Positions 53,127 through 62,998 of a stretch of 64,000 bases of DNA are shown here, in pieces. Source of the stretch: Pseudomonas monteilii. Its GTDB lineage: Bacteria > Pseudomonadota > Gammaproteobacteria > Pseudomonadales > Pseudomonadaceae. How positions within the stretch are numbered: position 1 is the first letter of the stretch; every line of letters begins with the position of its first letter. A program made the translations under genes and the position numbers. The DNA is taken from positions 4,030,001 through 4,094,000 of the forward strand of contig CP013997.1 of assembly GCA_001534745.1 (NCBI GenBank), written 5' to 3'. The notes under the pieces were generated by a model. It had not been told where the DNA came from, made no database searches, and saw nothing but the letters and a program-made list of their open reading frames with translations.

Positions 53127-53440
53127 GGCAGTGTCCTTTTTGATCACGACGATTCAGGGGCTTGGACCACGCGCACCGGCCAGGGTGCCACGGCAAGCAT
53201 GGCCGAACTATAAAGCAAGCGCGCTCAGGAAGATAAGCGGCAAAGGCCCACTCGGCCAACGGGTCGCTGTCGCATCGGACGGCGTCGTTTCCACGAATCG
53301 CCCGGTCACCGGCACCTGGCATCGCCCCTGGCGGCCAATGGCCACTTTTTTGCCTTGCACCCCACGTTTCCGTCATCACAACGTCACAGAAACCCCCTAG
53401 GTTCAGCGGCCTATCATTGACTCCCAAGGCAGAGACGGCA
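53127..53440. other. Divergent promoter region, DUF2333 and chemoreceptor
   Basis: 314 bp with no credible gene. It must hold the promoters of the minus-strand DUF2333 gene and of the plus-strand chemoreceptor gene. I find no clear sigma-70 or flagellar-sigma match that I would commit to, and no repeat. Confidence 0.5.
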
Positions 53441-55398
53441 ATGCGTCTGAAATGGCTGACCAACCTCAATACCGCGCTGCTGGTCACCGTCTGTCTGGCC
53501 TTGGCGGCTACCTTGTGGTGGTCGCAGCGCGCCCTGGAGCAACCTTACCAATGGATGGAGCGCTACCTGGCGCTCTCTCAGCAGTTCCAGAACCAGGTCG
53601 TGCGTGGCATCGACGCCTACCAGCGCACGGGCGATGCAGTGCGCCACGCGACAGCCATGGAAGCGATCCAGCAGGCGAACGCCAGCCTGGACGACTGGCC
53701 GACCCCGTTGGCTGACCCGTTGCGGCCAAGCCTCGAAGCGCTGCACACGTTCATGGGCGGCGAGTTGCTGGCAGCCGGCAAGCTGGCGGGCGATCCGCAA
53801 GCCTTGTTGCTCCAGGCCGAGCGCGAGCTGGGCGCGACCCTCGAACAGCTGCTGACCTACTCACGCGAGGGCGGCACTCCCGGGGAGGCCTACCGTGCGC
53901 CCTTGCTCGAGGCGACCTTGCACCTGGGCCGCCTGTCGCTGGCGCGGGACAAGCTGGTCAGCAGCGGCCGCGCCGAGCTGGCCGACGACGTCCTGCGCGA
54001 AGTGGCCCTGGTCCAGGCCCAGGCCAACGCGTTCGACGGGCTGCCGCTGCTGGGCGTGACCCGCGCCAGCGAGTCCGGTGCCGAGGACTTTGCGGCGCTG
54101 ATGGGGTTGCAGAGCCAGGCGAGCGCCGAACAGGAGGACGCGGCCATTCCCCTGAAGCGTGAGCTGTTGAGTCTGGTCAACCGTTACCCGGCCGAGCTGC
54201 AACGCACCCGCCAACAGATCGAGCAGCGCACGGCACTGGCGGCACGCGCCGCGCAGCTCACGGACAGCGTGCGCCTGGCGCTGGCGGCCCTGGAGCCGAA
54301 GATCCGCGCCCAGCACGCGCACATCCAGGGCGAAGTGCGGTTGCTCCAGGGCCTGATGATCGGCCTGATCCTGGGCATCGCCTTGCTGGTGGACACGCTT
54401 CAACGGCGCCTGCCCGCGTCCTGACCCGCCTGGCGCCTGCCCTGTCACGCTGGGCGGAAGGCGATTTCAGCCAGCCGATCAGCCTGGGCAAGAGTCACCG
54501 CGAGCTGCACGACATCCAGGGCTCGCTCAATCGTTTGCGCGACTACCTGCTCGACCTGGTCGGCACCTTGCGCCACCAGGCCGAGCAGGTGGCCGACAGC
54601 AGCCATGCCCTGGCCGGGGTGAGCGGCGCGCTGCACGCTGGCGCCGAGCGCCAGGCAGGCGACACCGGGCAGATCCGCGATGCGCTGGGCGCCCTGGAGG
54701 CAACCATCCAGCAGGTCGCCGGTGACGCCAGTGCCGCCGCCCTGGCCAGTGCCGATGCCGGGCAGGCCGTCGAGCAGGGCCAGGTGGTGATCGGCCAGAG
54801 CCTCGAAGGCCTGCGCTCGCTGGTCGATGAAGTGCAAGGCAATGCCCAGGCCATCGAGCGACTGGCCGAAGAGTCGGCGACCATCGGCAGCGTGCTCACG
54901 GTGATTCGCGCCATTGCCGAACAGACCAACCTGCTGGCGCTCAACGCTGCCATCGAGGCAGCCCGCGCGGGGGACATGGGGCGCGGTTTTGCCGTGGTGG
55001 CCGACGAAGTCCGCTCGCTGGCCCAGCGCACCACCGGGGCGACGGGCGAGATCCAGGCGCTGATCGACCGCCTGCAAGGGGCAGCGCAGCGCTCCGTGCA
55101 CGGCATGCGCGCCCAGCTCGCCCACGCCGAGACCACGGCCGGGCAGGCCCAGGCGGCCGACCAGGCCTTGGCGCGGATCGTTGGGGCGATCGGCACCATC
55201 GCCGCCACGGCGGTACGCATCGCCGAAGTGACCGGGCAGCAGACCGGCGCGGTGAGCGAGATTCGGGGCCACAGCGAACGTATTCATCGCCTGGGGGAAG
55301 ACAACCTGCAGCGGATCGGTGAAGGCCGTGAGCAGGGCGAGCATTTGCTCAGGTTGGGTGGGGCGCTGAATTCGGCGGTGTTGGCGTTCAAGGTCTGA
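53441..55398 (+). pseudogene. Methyl-accepting chemotaxis protein, split by a frameshift
   Basis: The first frame (53441-54424) encodes a membrane helix at about 11-30, a long helical periplasmic domain, and a second membrane helix ([16 protein letters not shown]), then stops just after QRR. The next frame carries the continuation from about 54409 ([26 protein letters not shown], a HAMP domain) and the full signalling domain ([33 protein letters not shown]) to the stop at 55398. One base restored near CTGCCCGCG (54410-54416) would give a single receptor of about 650 residues. No other damage is visible. Either a recent inactivating deletion or a sequence error. Confidence 0.85.
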
Positions 55399-55440
55399 GG
55401 CCGGCGTTGCGCCTGGGTGGCTCAGGTGGACACCGCCCTC

Positions 55441-55471
55441 CTGTGGGAGCCGGCTTGCCGGCGATGGCGTC
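55441..55471. repeat. REP-like element
   Basis: TGTGGGAGCCGGCTTGCCGGCGATGG-type palindromic unit between the chemoreceptor and dsbD genes, related to the REP cores at 39.1 and 60.3 kb. Confidence 0.7.
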
Positions 55472-55572
55472 GGCGAGGTTGATGCCGGTCGTGAAGCCCG
55501 CCCGGCTGCGATGACCCCCGCGACCGCCAGACTTCGTTATCATGCGCCCACGTTCCACCGTGCGAGACCACC

Positions 55573-57357
55573 ATGCGCCGCCTGTTCTTCCTGCTGCTCC
55601 TGTCGCTGGCCCTGCCTGTCTGTGCCGCCGGCCTGCTCGACAACCGCCCCAGCGCCACCTTGGGTGCCGCCTCCCAGAGCGGCGCGGACTTCCTCCCGGT
55701 GCGTGAGGCATTCGCCCTCAGCCGGGTCGACAGCGACGATCCGCAGACCCTCAAACTACGCTTCGTCGCCACCGAAGGGTATTACCTCTACCGTCACCGC
55801 CTGCAATTCAAGACCGAACCGGCGGACATCGCCCTGGGCACCCCTCGCCTGCCGGCAGGCGAAGCCAAGCATGACGAGTTCTTCGGCGACGTCGAGGTCT
55901 ACCATGGCGTGCTGGACGTGGAGATCCCGCGCCCAGCAGACGAGACGCGTCCCTTCACCCTGCTGGTGACCTACCAGGGATGCGCCGACAAGGGGCTGTG
56001 CTACCCACCGGAAACCGAACGCCTGGCGATCGCCGGCAGCGCAGGCGCCACGGCCACGCCGCCTGGTCTACCGACCGAAGGCTGGAGCTGGCGCTCGCTG
56101 GCCCTGTTCTTCCTGGCGGGGCTCGGCCTGACCTTCACGCCCTGTGTCCTGCCGATGCTGCCGATCCTGTCGGGGGTGGTGCTGCGTGGTCAGAACGGCG
56201 GCGTGCGCGGCCTGAGCCTGTCGCTGGCGTTCGTGCTGCCGATGGCCGCCTGCTTCGCGCTGCTCGGCGCCCTGATGGGCGTGTTCGGCGCCGGTCTCAA
56301 CCTGCAGGCGCGCTTGCAGTCGGCCTGGGTTCTGGTGCCCTTCTCGCTGTTCTTCGTGGTGTTCGCCCTGGCCATGTTCGGGGTCTTCGAACTGCGTCTG
56401 CCACGGCGCCTGAGCGACCGTCTGGACCAGATCGCCCACCGTACCCAAGGGGGATCGCTGCTCGGCGCGGCGGTGCTGGGGGTGCTCTCCAGCCTACTGG
56501 TGTCGCCTTGCGTCTCGGCGCCGCTGGCCGGTGCGCTGCTGTACATCAGCGCCAGTGGCGATGCCATCGGCGGTGCGCTCAAGCTCTTCGCCCTGGGCCT
56601 GGGCATGGGCGCTCCCCTGGTGATGATCGCCGCAGGTGGCGCGGCCTGGTTGCCGCGCAGCGGCCCGTGGCTGGGCGCGGTGAAGAACGCCATCGGTGTG
56701 CTGCTGCTGGGCTTGGCCATCGGCCTGCTCAGCCGCGTGCTGCCCGGCCCGCTGACCTTGCTCGCCATTGGCCTGCTGTCAGCCGGCGTGGCGCTGTTCC
56801 TCGGCACGCTGGAGTTCGGCAGCAAGACGCCTGTACAGCGTCTGGCGCAGCTGGCCGGCCTCGGCCTGCTCTTTTATGCGCTGGCCTGCTGGTACGGCGC
56901 CTTGAGCGGCCAGAGCGATCCACTGCGGCCTCTGCCCACGGCTACTTCGGCAGCCAGCCCTGCTCAAGCGCAGGCCGCCGCCGAGGCCTGGCAGACGGTC
57001 GAGACCCCCGAGGCCCTGGCGGCCGCACTCGCCAAGGCCCAGGCCCAGGGGCAACCGGTGGTGCTCGACTGGTACGCCGACTGGTGCATCAGCTGCAAGG
57101 TGATCGAACGCGACGTGCTGACCGACGCTGCCGTCAAACGTGGCTTGCAGGGCTTCAGCCTGGTGCGCCTGGACATGACCCAGAGCACCGCAGCGCAGCG
57201 GGCGTTGCTCGACCGCTATCGTCTGTTCGGCCCGCCTGCCTTGTTGTTCTTTGCAGCGAACGGCAGCGAACTGACCACCGATCGGGTCATTGGCGAGATC
57301 AACGCCGCCGAATTTGCTGCCCACGTGCAAACGGTACGTGCAGCGTTCGGCCTGTAA
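55573..57357 (+). CDS. dsbD: Thiol:disulfide interchange protein DsbD
   Basis: 594-residue inner-membrane electron transporter that passes reducing power from cytoplasmic thioredoxin to periplasmic DsbC/DsbG and cytochrome c maturation. It has a signal peptide (about 1-18), an alpha domain with the cysteine pair in CADKGLCYPP, and eight membrane helices with cysteines in TPCVLPMLPIL and VSPCVSAPLAG. The C-terminal thioredoxin-like gamma domain has CISC in WYADWCISCK. All six redox cysteines are present. Followed by aroQ on the same strand. Confidence 0.96.
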   Translation: MRRLFFLLLLSLALPVCAAGLLDNRPSATLGAASQSGADFLPVREAFALSRVDSDDPQTLKLRFVATEGYYLYRHRLQFKTEPADIALGTPRLPAGEAKHDEFFGDVEVYHGVLDVEIPRPADETRPFTLLVTYQGCADKGLCYPPETERLAIAGSAGATATPPGLPTEGWSWRSLALFFLAGLGLTFTPCVLPMLPILSGVVLRGQNGGVRGLSLSLAFVLPMAACFALLGALMGVFGAGLNLQARLQSAWVLVPFSLFFVVFALAMFGVFELRLPRRLSDRLDQIAHRTQGGSLLGAAVLGVLSSLLVSPCVSAPLAGALLYISASGDAIGGALKLFALGLGMGAPLVMIAAGGAAWLPRSGPWLGAVKNAIGVLLLGLAIGLLSRVLPGPLTLLAIGLLSAGVALFLGTLEFGSKTPVQRLAQLAGLGLLFYALACWYGALSGQSDPLRPLPTATSAASPAQAQAAAEAWQTVETPEALAAALAKAQAQGQPVVLDWYADWCISCKVIERDVLTDAAVKRGLQGFSLVRLDMTQSTAAQRALLDRYRLFGPPALLFFAANGSELTTDRVIGEINAAEFAAHVQTVRAAFGL

Positions 57358-57533
57358 GCACCCGTTCCAGGGGGATTTTCCACCCCGAATGACCAAAGCC
57401 GCGATTCTGGTCACATACTTTCCACGATTCTCGGGTAACGTGCCGGCTATTGCCGGGAACTGGACAGTGGGTGCCGCTTGCGGCATAGTCGCCGCGCTAC
57501 GTCGACTTGCCCTACACGATCAAGGAACTGCGG

Positions 57534-57986
57534 ATGGCGACCTTCCTGGTGCTGCATGGCCCCAACCTGAATTTGCTCGGGACCCGTGAACCCACGGTCT
57601 ACGGTGCCACTACCCTGGCGCAGATCGACCAGGGTCTCGTGCAACAGGCGCATGCCGCCGGCCATCATCTGCTGCACCTGCAGAGCAATGCCGAGTACGA
57701 ACTCATCGAGCGCATCCATGCCGCGCGCGACGAGGGCGTCGACTTCATCCTGATCAATCCGGCTGCCTTCACCCACACCAGCGTCGCATTACGTGACGCG
57801 TTGCTGGCGGTGAGCATCCCATTCATCGAGGTGCACCTGTCGAACGTGCACAAACGCGAACCGTTCCGTCACCACTCCTACTTCTCCGACGTGGCAGTGG
57901 GCGTGATCTGCGGCCTCGGCGCCACCGGCTACCGCCTGGCGCTGGAGTCGGCGATGGAACACCTGGCTGCGCGCGTACAGCCCTGA
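57534..57986 (+). CDS. aroQ: Type II 3-dehydroquinate dehydratase
   Basis: 150-residue dodecameric enzyme of the shikimate pathway, converting 3-dehydroquinate to 3-dehydroshikimate. Signature [17 protein letters not shown] near the N-terminus with the catalytic tyrosine in VYG. The catalytic histidine segment is [17 protein letters not shown], and [17 protein letters not shown] follows. AAGGA lies upstream of the ATG at 57534. It is directly upstream of accB-accC, the usual Pseudomonas order. Confidence 0.96.
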   Translation: MATFLVLHGPNLNLLGTREPTVYGATTLAQIDQGLVQQAHAAGHHLLHLQSNAEYELIERIHAARDEGVDFILINPAAFTHTSVALRDALLAVSIPFIEVHLSNVHKREPFRHHSYFSDVAVGVICGLGATGYRLALESAMEHLAARVQP

Positions 57987-58082
57987 TGCCCTACGACCCG
58001 GCCTTGAAGGGCCTGGGTCTCGAGAAACGTCTTTGCTACGTTTTCAATTCAATCCCTGACCAAACTTGGGAGCTGCTGCTCA

Positions 58083-58544
58083 ATGGATATCCGTAAAGTC
58101 AAGAAACTGATCGAGCTGCTGGAAGAGTCTGGCATCGACGAGCTGGAGATCAAGGAAGGCGAAGAGTCCGTCCGTATCAGCCGTCACAGCAAGACCCCAG
58201 CCGGTCAGCAGTACTTTGCCGCCCCTGTCGCCGCACCGGCACCTGCCGCTGCGCCAGCCCCTGTCGCTGCCGCCGCCCCTGCTGCCGAAGCTGCAGCACC
58301 TGCCCTCAAAGGCACCGTGATCCGCTCGCCGATGGTCGGCACCTTCTACCGCAAGCCTTCGCCGACCTCGCCGAACTTCGCCGAAGTGGGCCAGACCCTG
58401 AAGAAGGGCGACACCCTGTGCATCGTCGAAGCCATGAAGATGATGAACCACATCGAAGCCGACATCGGCGGCGTCATCGACGCCATCCTGGTAGAAGACG
58501 GCCAGCCGGTTGAGTTCGACCAGCCGCTGTTCACCATCGTTTGA
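58083..58544 (+). CDS. accB: Biotin carboxyl carrier protein of acetyl-CoA carboxylase
   Basis: 153 residues: N-terminal helical part ([23 protein letters not shown]), an Ala/Pro-rich flexible linker at about 47-75, and the biotinyl domain with the biotinylated lysine K119 in EAMKMMN. It carries carboxyl groups from AccC to the carboxyltransferase. 17 bp before accC, same operon. Confidence 0.97.
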   Translation: MDIRKVKKLIELLEESGIDELEIKEGEESVRISRHSKTPAGQQYFAAPVAAPAPAAAPAPVAAAAPAAEAAAPALKGTVIRSPMVGTFYRKPSPTSPNFAEVGQTLKKGDTLCIVEAMKMMNHIEADIGGVIDAILVEDGQPVEFDQPLFTIV

Positions 58545-58561
58545 ACCGCGGAGAGCCTCCG

Positions 58562-59908
58562 ATGTTGGAAAAAGTTCTGATCGCCAACCGCGGCGAAATC
58601 GCCCTGCGGATCCTGCGTGCGTGCAAGGAGCTGGGCATCAAGACCGTCGCCGTCCACTCCACGGCCGACCGCGAGCTGATGCACCTGGGCCTGGCTGACG
58701 AGTCCGTGTGCATCGGCCCGGCGCCGTCCAAGGATTCCTACCTGCACATCCCGGCGATCATCGCCGCGGCCGAAGTGACCGGCGCCACTGCCATCCACCC
58801 AGGCTATGGCTTCCTGGCGGAAAACGCCGACTTCGCCGAGCAGGTCGAGAAATCCGGCTTCGCCTTCATCGGCCCGAAAGCGGACACCATCCGCCTGATG
58901 GGCGACAAGGTGTCGGCCAAGGACGCCATGATCAAGTCGGGCGTCCCGACCGTGCCAGGTTCCGACGGCCCGCTGCCGGAAGACGAAGACGCTGCGCTGG
59001 CCATCGCCCGCGAAGTCGGCTATCCGGTGATCATCAAGGCCGCCGGTGGCGGTGGTGGTCGCGGCATGCGTGTGGTGCACAAGGAAGAGGACCTGATTTC
59101 CTCGGCCAAGCTGACCCGCAACGAAGCCGGCGCCGCCTTCGGCAACCCGATGGTCTACCTGGAGAAGTTCCTGACCAACCCACGTCACGTGGAAGTGCAG
59201 GTCCTGTCCGATGGCCAGGGCAACGCCATTCACCTGGGCGACCGTGACTGCTCGTTGCAGCGTCGCCACCAGAAGGTCCTCGAAGAAGCGCCGGCCCCCG
59301 GCATCGACGAGAAGGCCCGCCAGGAAGTCTTCGCCCGCTGCGTGCAGGCCTGCGTCGAGATCGGCTACCGCGGTGCGGGGACCTTCGAGTTCCTGTACGA
59401 AGACGGCAACTTCTACTTCATCGAGATGAACACCCGCGTACAGGTGGAGCATCCGGTGTCGGAGATGGTCACCGGGATCGACATCGTCAAGGAGATGCTG
59501 AGCATCGCCGCTGGCAACAAGCTGTCGTTCACCCAGGACGACGTGGTCATCCGCGGTCACTCGCTGGAGTGCCGGATCAACGCCGAAGACCCGCGCAAGT
59601 TCGTCCCGAGCCCTGGCACCGTCAAGCACTTCCACGCGCCAGGCGGCAACGGCGTGCGGGTCGATTCGCACCTGTACAGCGGCTACACGGTTCCGCCGAA
59701 CTACGACTCGCTGATCGGCAAGCTGATCACCTACGGCAAGGACCGCGACGAAGCCATGGCGCGCATGCGCAATGCCCTGGACGAGATCATCGTCGACGGC
59801 ATCAAGACCAACGTCCCGCTGCACCGGGACCTGGTGCGCGACGAAGCCTTCTGCAAGGGCGGCGTCAACATCCACTACCTCGAACACAAACTGGCTGACC
59901 AGGCGTGA
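58562..59908 (+). CDS. accC: Biotin carboxylase subunit of acetyl-CoA carboxylase
   Basis: 448-residue ATP-grasp enzyme that carboxylates the biotin on AccB, the first step of fatty-acid synthesis. N-terminus [30 protein letters not shown], glycine-rich lid [12 protein letters not shown], metal/ATP residues in [31 protein letters not shown], and the RINAEDP motif. Start ATG 58562. A strong terminator follows 83 bp downstream. Confidence 0.97.
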   Translation: MLEKVLIANRGEIALRILRACKELGIKTVAVHSTADRELMHLGLADESVCIGPAPSKDSYLHIPAIIAAAEVTGATAIHPGYGFLAENADFAEQVEKSGFAFIGPKADTIRLMGDKVSAKDAMIKSGVPTVPGSDGPLPEDEDAALAIAREVGYPVIIKAAGGGGGRGMRVVHKEEDLISSAKLTRNEAGAAFGNPMVYLEKFLTNPRHVEVQVLSDGQGNAIHLGDRDCSLQRRHQKVLEEAPAPGIDEKARQEVFARCVQACVEIGYRGAGTFEFLYEDGNFYFIEMNTRVQVEHPVSEMVTGIDIVKEMLSIAAGNKLSFTQDDVVIRGHSLECRINAEDPRKFVPSPGTVKHFHAPGGNGVRVDSHLYSGYTVPPNYDSLIGKLITYGKDRDEAMARMRNALDEIIVDGIKTNVPLHRDLVRDEAFCKGGVNIHYLEHKLADQA

Positions 59909-59991
59909 TCGACGGGTAGGCGTCAGGGCACCTCGCCCCTGGGCCGTGAGGCTGTTCACCTGAGCAGCGCGCGTCCAGGCGAGGCGTTTCG

Positions 59992-60029
59992 AAAAAATCC
60001 GGTACCAGGCTCTGGTGCCGGATTTTTTT
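59992..60029 (+). terminator. Intrinsic terminator of accB-accC
   Basis: AAAAAATCCGGTACCAG pairs with CTGGTGCCGGATTTTTT around a 3-nt spacer, with one G-U pair, and ends in seven T residues. Strong, possibly bidirectional. Confidence 0.92.
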
Positions 60030-60547
60030 ATGGCTGTCCAGACGTGACGACTGGCAATGCCAAGGTTACCGCTATCGCCACAGATTGAGGTGATCACCTG
60101 CAGGAGCGATTGCACGCTCCCGTCCCGAGCCATGCCTGAACGTGCTGACGATGTGCACCTGGTATCGGAGACTGCGAGAGATTCTACGGTTTCTGCCAAG
60201 TGCTGATGTATGGGCTTACCCGCGACGCAGGCGGCGCCTGACAGGGCCCTATCGCTGGCAAGCCAGCTCCCACCCAGATCTCTGCAGCGTGTCGGTGTAG
60301 GCATGGCTGCGCAAACAGCTTGTGGGAGCGGGCTTGCCCGCGATAGCGTCCGGCCCGTCGCCGCCTGCATCGCGGGCAAGCCCGCTCCCACAAAGGGGCA
60401 TCAGGCCTGGGTATCTGCTGAAAAAAGACCAAGACCGCGACAGCCTGCGCTGCCTTACCCTTCTGCACAAACCCCCTGCACTCAAGTAGACTGCACGCCT
60501 CTGGCAGCCTGGCGCTGCCCTTCTCGAATCTGTCACAGGTACCCGCC
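60030..60547. repeat. REP/BIME-containing intergenic region
   Basis: No gene in this 518-bp stretch. A perfect 25-nt inverted pair (60320-60344 and 60369-60393; TTGTGGGAGCGGGCTTGCCC and its complement) with a 24-bp spacer forms a BIME. A more diverged REP is at about 60238-60272. A 32-nt unit at 60178-60209 recurs at 39318-39349. The last 100 bp before prmA probably hold its promoter. Confidence 0.85.
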
Positions 60548-61426
60548 ATGCCCTGGCTGCAAGTACGCCTGGCCATCAGCCCGGAACAAGCCGAAACCTA
60601 CGAAGATGCGCTGCTGGAAGTCGGCGCCGTCTCGGTCACCTTCATGGACGCCGAGGACCAGCCGATCTTCGAGCCAGACCTCAACACCACGCCGCTGTGG
60701 AGCAACACCCACCTGCTGGCGCTGTTCGAAGCCGATACCCCGCCCGACAGTGTGTTCGCGCACCTGCGCCTGCTGACCGATGCCGAGCTGCCCGAGCACC
60801 AGGCCGAGGTGATCGAAGACCAGGACTGGGAACGCAGCTGGATGGACAACTTCCAGCCCATGCGTTTTGGTCAGCGTCTGTGGATCGTGCCGAGCTGGCA
60901 CGAGGCGCCGGATGCCCAGGCGGTGAACCTGCTGCTCGACCCCGGCCTGGCCTTCGGCACCGGCACGCACCCGACCACGGCGCTGTGCCTGGAGTGGCTC
61001 GACGCCCAGGCGCTGGACGGCGTCCAGGTCCTGGATTTCGGCTGTGGCTCGGGGATCCTGGCGATTGCCGCCCTGCTGCTCGGCGCCCGTGAAGCGATCG
61101 GCACCGACATCGACGTGCAGGCACTGGAGGCCTCGCGCGACAACGCCGGGCGCAACGGCATCGCCGACGCGCGCCTGAGCCTGTTCCTGCCCGAGCAACT
61201 GCCGGCGCTGCAAGCCGACGTGCTGGTGGCTAACATCCTGGCCGGCCCGCTGGTGTCGCTCGCGCCTCAGCTGTCCGGCCTGATCCGTCCGGGTGGCCTG
61301 CTGGCCCTCTCCGGCATCCTGGCCGAACAGGGCCAGGAAGTCGCCGACGCCTACGCCGAGGCCTTCGACCTGGACCCGATCGTCGTGCGCGACGGCTGGG
61401 TCCGGATCAGCGGCCGTCGTCGCTGA
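60548..61426 (+). CDS. prmA: Ribosomal protein L11 methyltransferase
   Basis: 292-residue SAM-dependent enzyme that trimethylates ribosomal protein L11. The N-terminal L11-binding domain ([32 protein letters not shown]) is followed by the Rossmann methyltransferase with [19 protein letters not shown], the SAM motif [19 protein letters not shown] and the NILAGPL motif. Followed 39 bp later by the zinc-ribbon DUF3426 gene. Confidence 0.97.
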   Translation: MPWLQVRLAISPEQAETYEDALLEVGAVSVTFMDAEDQPIFEPDLNTTPLWSNTHLLALFEADTPPDSVFAHLRLLTDAELPEHQAEVIEDQDWERSWMDNFQPMRFGQRLWIVPSWHEAPDAQAVNLLLDPGLAFGTGTHPTTALCLEWLDAQALDGVQVLDFGCGSGILAIAALLLGAREAIGTDIDVQALEASRDNAGRNGIADARLSLFLPEQLPALQADVLVANILAGPLVSLAPQLSGLIRPGGLLALSGILAEQGQEVADAYAEAFDLDPIVVRDGWVRISGRRR

Positions 61427-61465
61427 CCGCCTCGCCTTGCACTCCCGCAGACTCAGGACCGGCGT

Positions 61466-62743
61466 ATGAGCGACAGCTTCGTCACCCAGTGCCCGCATTG
61501 CCAGACACGCTTTCGCGTCACGCATCACCAGCTCGGCGTCGCCCGAGGGGTGGTGCGCTGTGGCGCCTGCATGCAGATGTTCAATGCGGCCAAGCAGCTG
61601 CTCGAAGCGCATCGTGCGCAGAGCGAGGCCGCCGAGCAGCCCGTTCAGGCACCTGCCCTGGATGCGCCTGTCTCGGTAACGCCCGCTCCTGCCCAGGCGG
61701 TGGCGCCGGCCCATGACTGGACCCACAGCACGCTGGACGAGGTCGACCTCGACGAGGAACTGGCACGTCTGGAACAGCGTGATCAGCCCGCCGAGACCCG
61801 TGCGCCACGGCAGGCGGCAAGCCTGCATGCACGACGCGATGACCCTCGCGCCGAGCCCCAGGACGAGCGCCCGTTCGGCACGGCATCGGACGACGACCAC
61901 GAGCCGGTCCCTGCCACGCTCGAGCACGACGACACCTTGCCCCACGAGGTGCCGGCCCTGCTCGAGCGTGACGAGCCGACCCTGAGCCTCGACGCCACCG
62001 TGGACACGCCGGTCGAGGCCGACCAGCCCCGGCTCGGCGACCTGCGCGACACCGCGGAGCCCTCCGTGCCCCTGGGGTCGCTGTCAGCGGCGGACACCCC
62101 GGAGGCCGACGACCGGCTCAGCGCCCACACCCTGACCCCGGACGATGCGGACCGTATCGAGCCAGGCCTGGGCCAGCCCCTGCTGGAGACGCGACGCAAG
62201 GAACCGTTGATCCACGTGATCGACGACCCCTTGCGCCTGGATTGGCAGAAACCCAAGCCCAACTGGCGCAAGCGCATCCTCTGGGGCGTGCTGATCCTGC
62301 TGGCCCTGGCCGGGCTGGCGCTGCAATACGTCATCTATCACTTCGACGCGCTCGCCCGCCAGGACCAGTACCGCCCCCTGTTCCAGAGCCTCTGCCCGGC
62401 CTTTGGCTGCCAGGTGCCGACCCGGGTCGACATCGATCGGATCAAGAGCAGCAACCTGGTGGTGCGCAGCCACCCGGACTTCAAGGGCGCGCTCATCGTC
62501 GACGCGATCATCTACAACCGTGCGCCCTTCGCCCAGCCGTTTCCCCTGCTCGAGCTGCGCTTCGCCGACCTCAATGGCCAACTGATCGCCAGCCGCCGCT
62601 TCAAGCCCACCGAGTACCTCAGCGGCGAACTGGCCGGACGCGGCGACATGCCCAGCCAGACCCCCATCCACATCGCCCTCGACATCCTCGACCCCGGGCC
62701 CAATGCGGTGAACTACAGCCTCAGCTTCCGTTCGCCCCAGTGA
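61466..62743 (+). CDS. Zinc-ribbon DUF3426 membrane protein
   Basis: 425 residues. The N-terminal MJ0042-type zinc ribbon has CPHC and CGAC (residues about 9-35), followed by a long acidic, low-complexity linker at about 45-245. One membrane helix is at about 272-292 (ILWGVLILLALAGLALQYVIY), then a C-terminal periplasmic DUF3426 domain with two cysteines (SLCPAFGCQVP). The zinc ribbon would face the cytoplasm. Function unknown; it is normally found between prmA and dusB/fis in Pseudomonas. Confidence 0.88.
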   Translation: MSDSFVTQCPHCQTRFRVTHHQLGVARGVVRCGACMQMFNAAKQLLEAHRAQSEAAEQPVQAPALDAPVSVTPAPAQAVAPAHDWTHSTLDEVDLDEELARLEQRDQPAETRAPRQAASLHARRDDPRAEPQDERPFGTASDDDHEPVPATLEHDDTLPHEVPALLERDEPTLSLDATVDTPVEADQPRLGDLRDTAEPSVPLGSLSAADTPEADDRLSAHTLTPDDADRIEPGLGQPLLETRRKEPLIHVIDDPLRLDWQKPKPNWRKRILWGVLILLALAGLALQYVIYHFDALARQDQYRPLFQSLCPAFGCQVPTRVDIDRIKSSNLVVRSHPDFKGALIVDAIIYNRAPFAQPFPLLELRFADLNGQLIASRRFKPTEYLSGELAGRGDMPSQTPIHIALDILDPGPNAVNYSLSFRSPQ

Positions 62744-62776
62744 GCCGGGAGCGGCCATCTCTGAGCAACAAGCTCC

Positions 62777-62847
62777 AAGCGGCAAGCTGCAAGTAAAAGC
62801 AGATCGCGGCGTTTCGCAGATCTGCTCTTGCTTGCAGCTTGCCGCTT
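62777..62847. repeat. Long perfect inverted repeat between DUF3426 gene and dusB
   Basis: A 17-bp perfect outer stem (62777-62793 with 62831-62847, AAGCGGCAAGCTGCAAG and its complement) encloses an 8-bp inner stem AGCAGATC/GATCTGCT (62798-62805 with 62819-62826). The AAGCTGCAAGC wording is a recurrent Pseudomonas repeat motif. It could act as a terminator or RNA stabiliser before dusB. Confidence 0.85.
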
Positions 62848-62998
62848 ACCGCTCGCCACTCAAACCCCGAAGCTCGTCGCCTGCCCCTCCAATTGCTCAG
62901 ATTTTATCCAATTCCATCTTTATCCAGTCACCGAGAGCGGGTATCATGCGATCCCTTTTTCGAACTCCCATGATCCGGCCCCACAACAGGGAACACCT

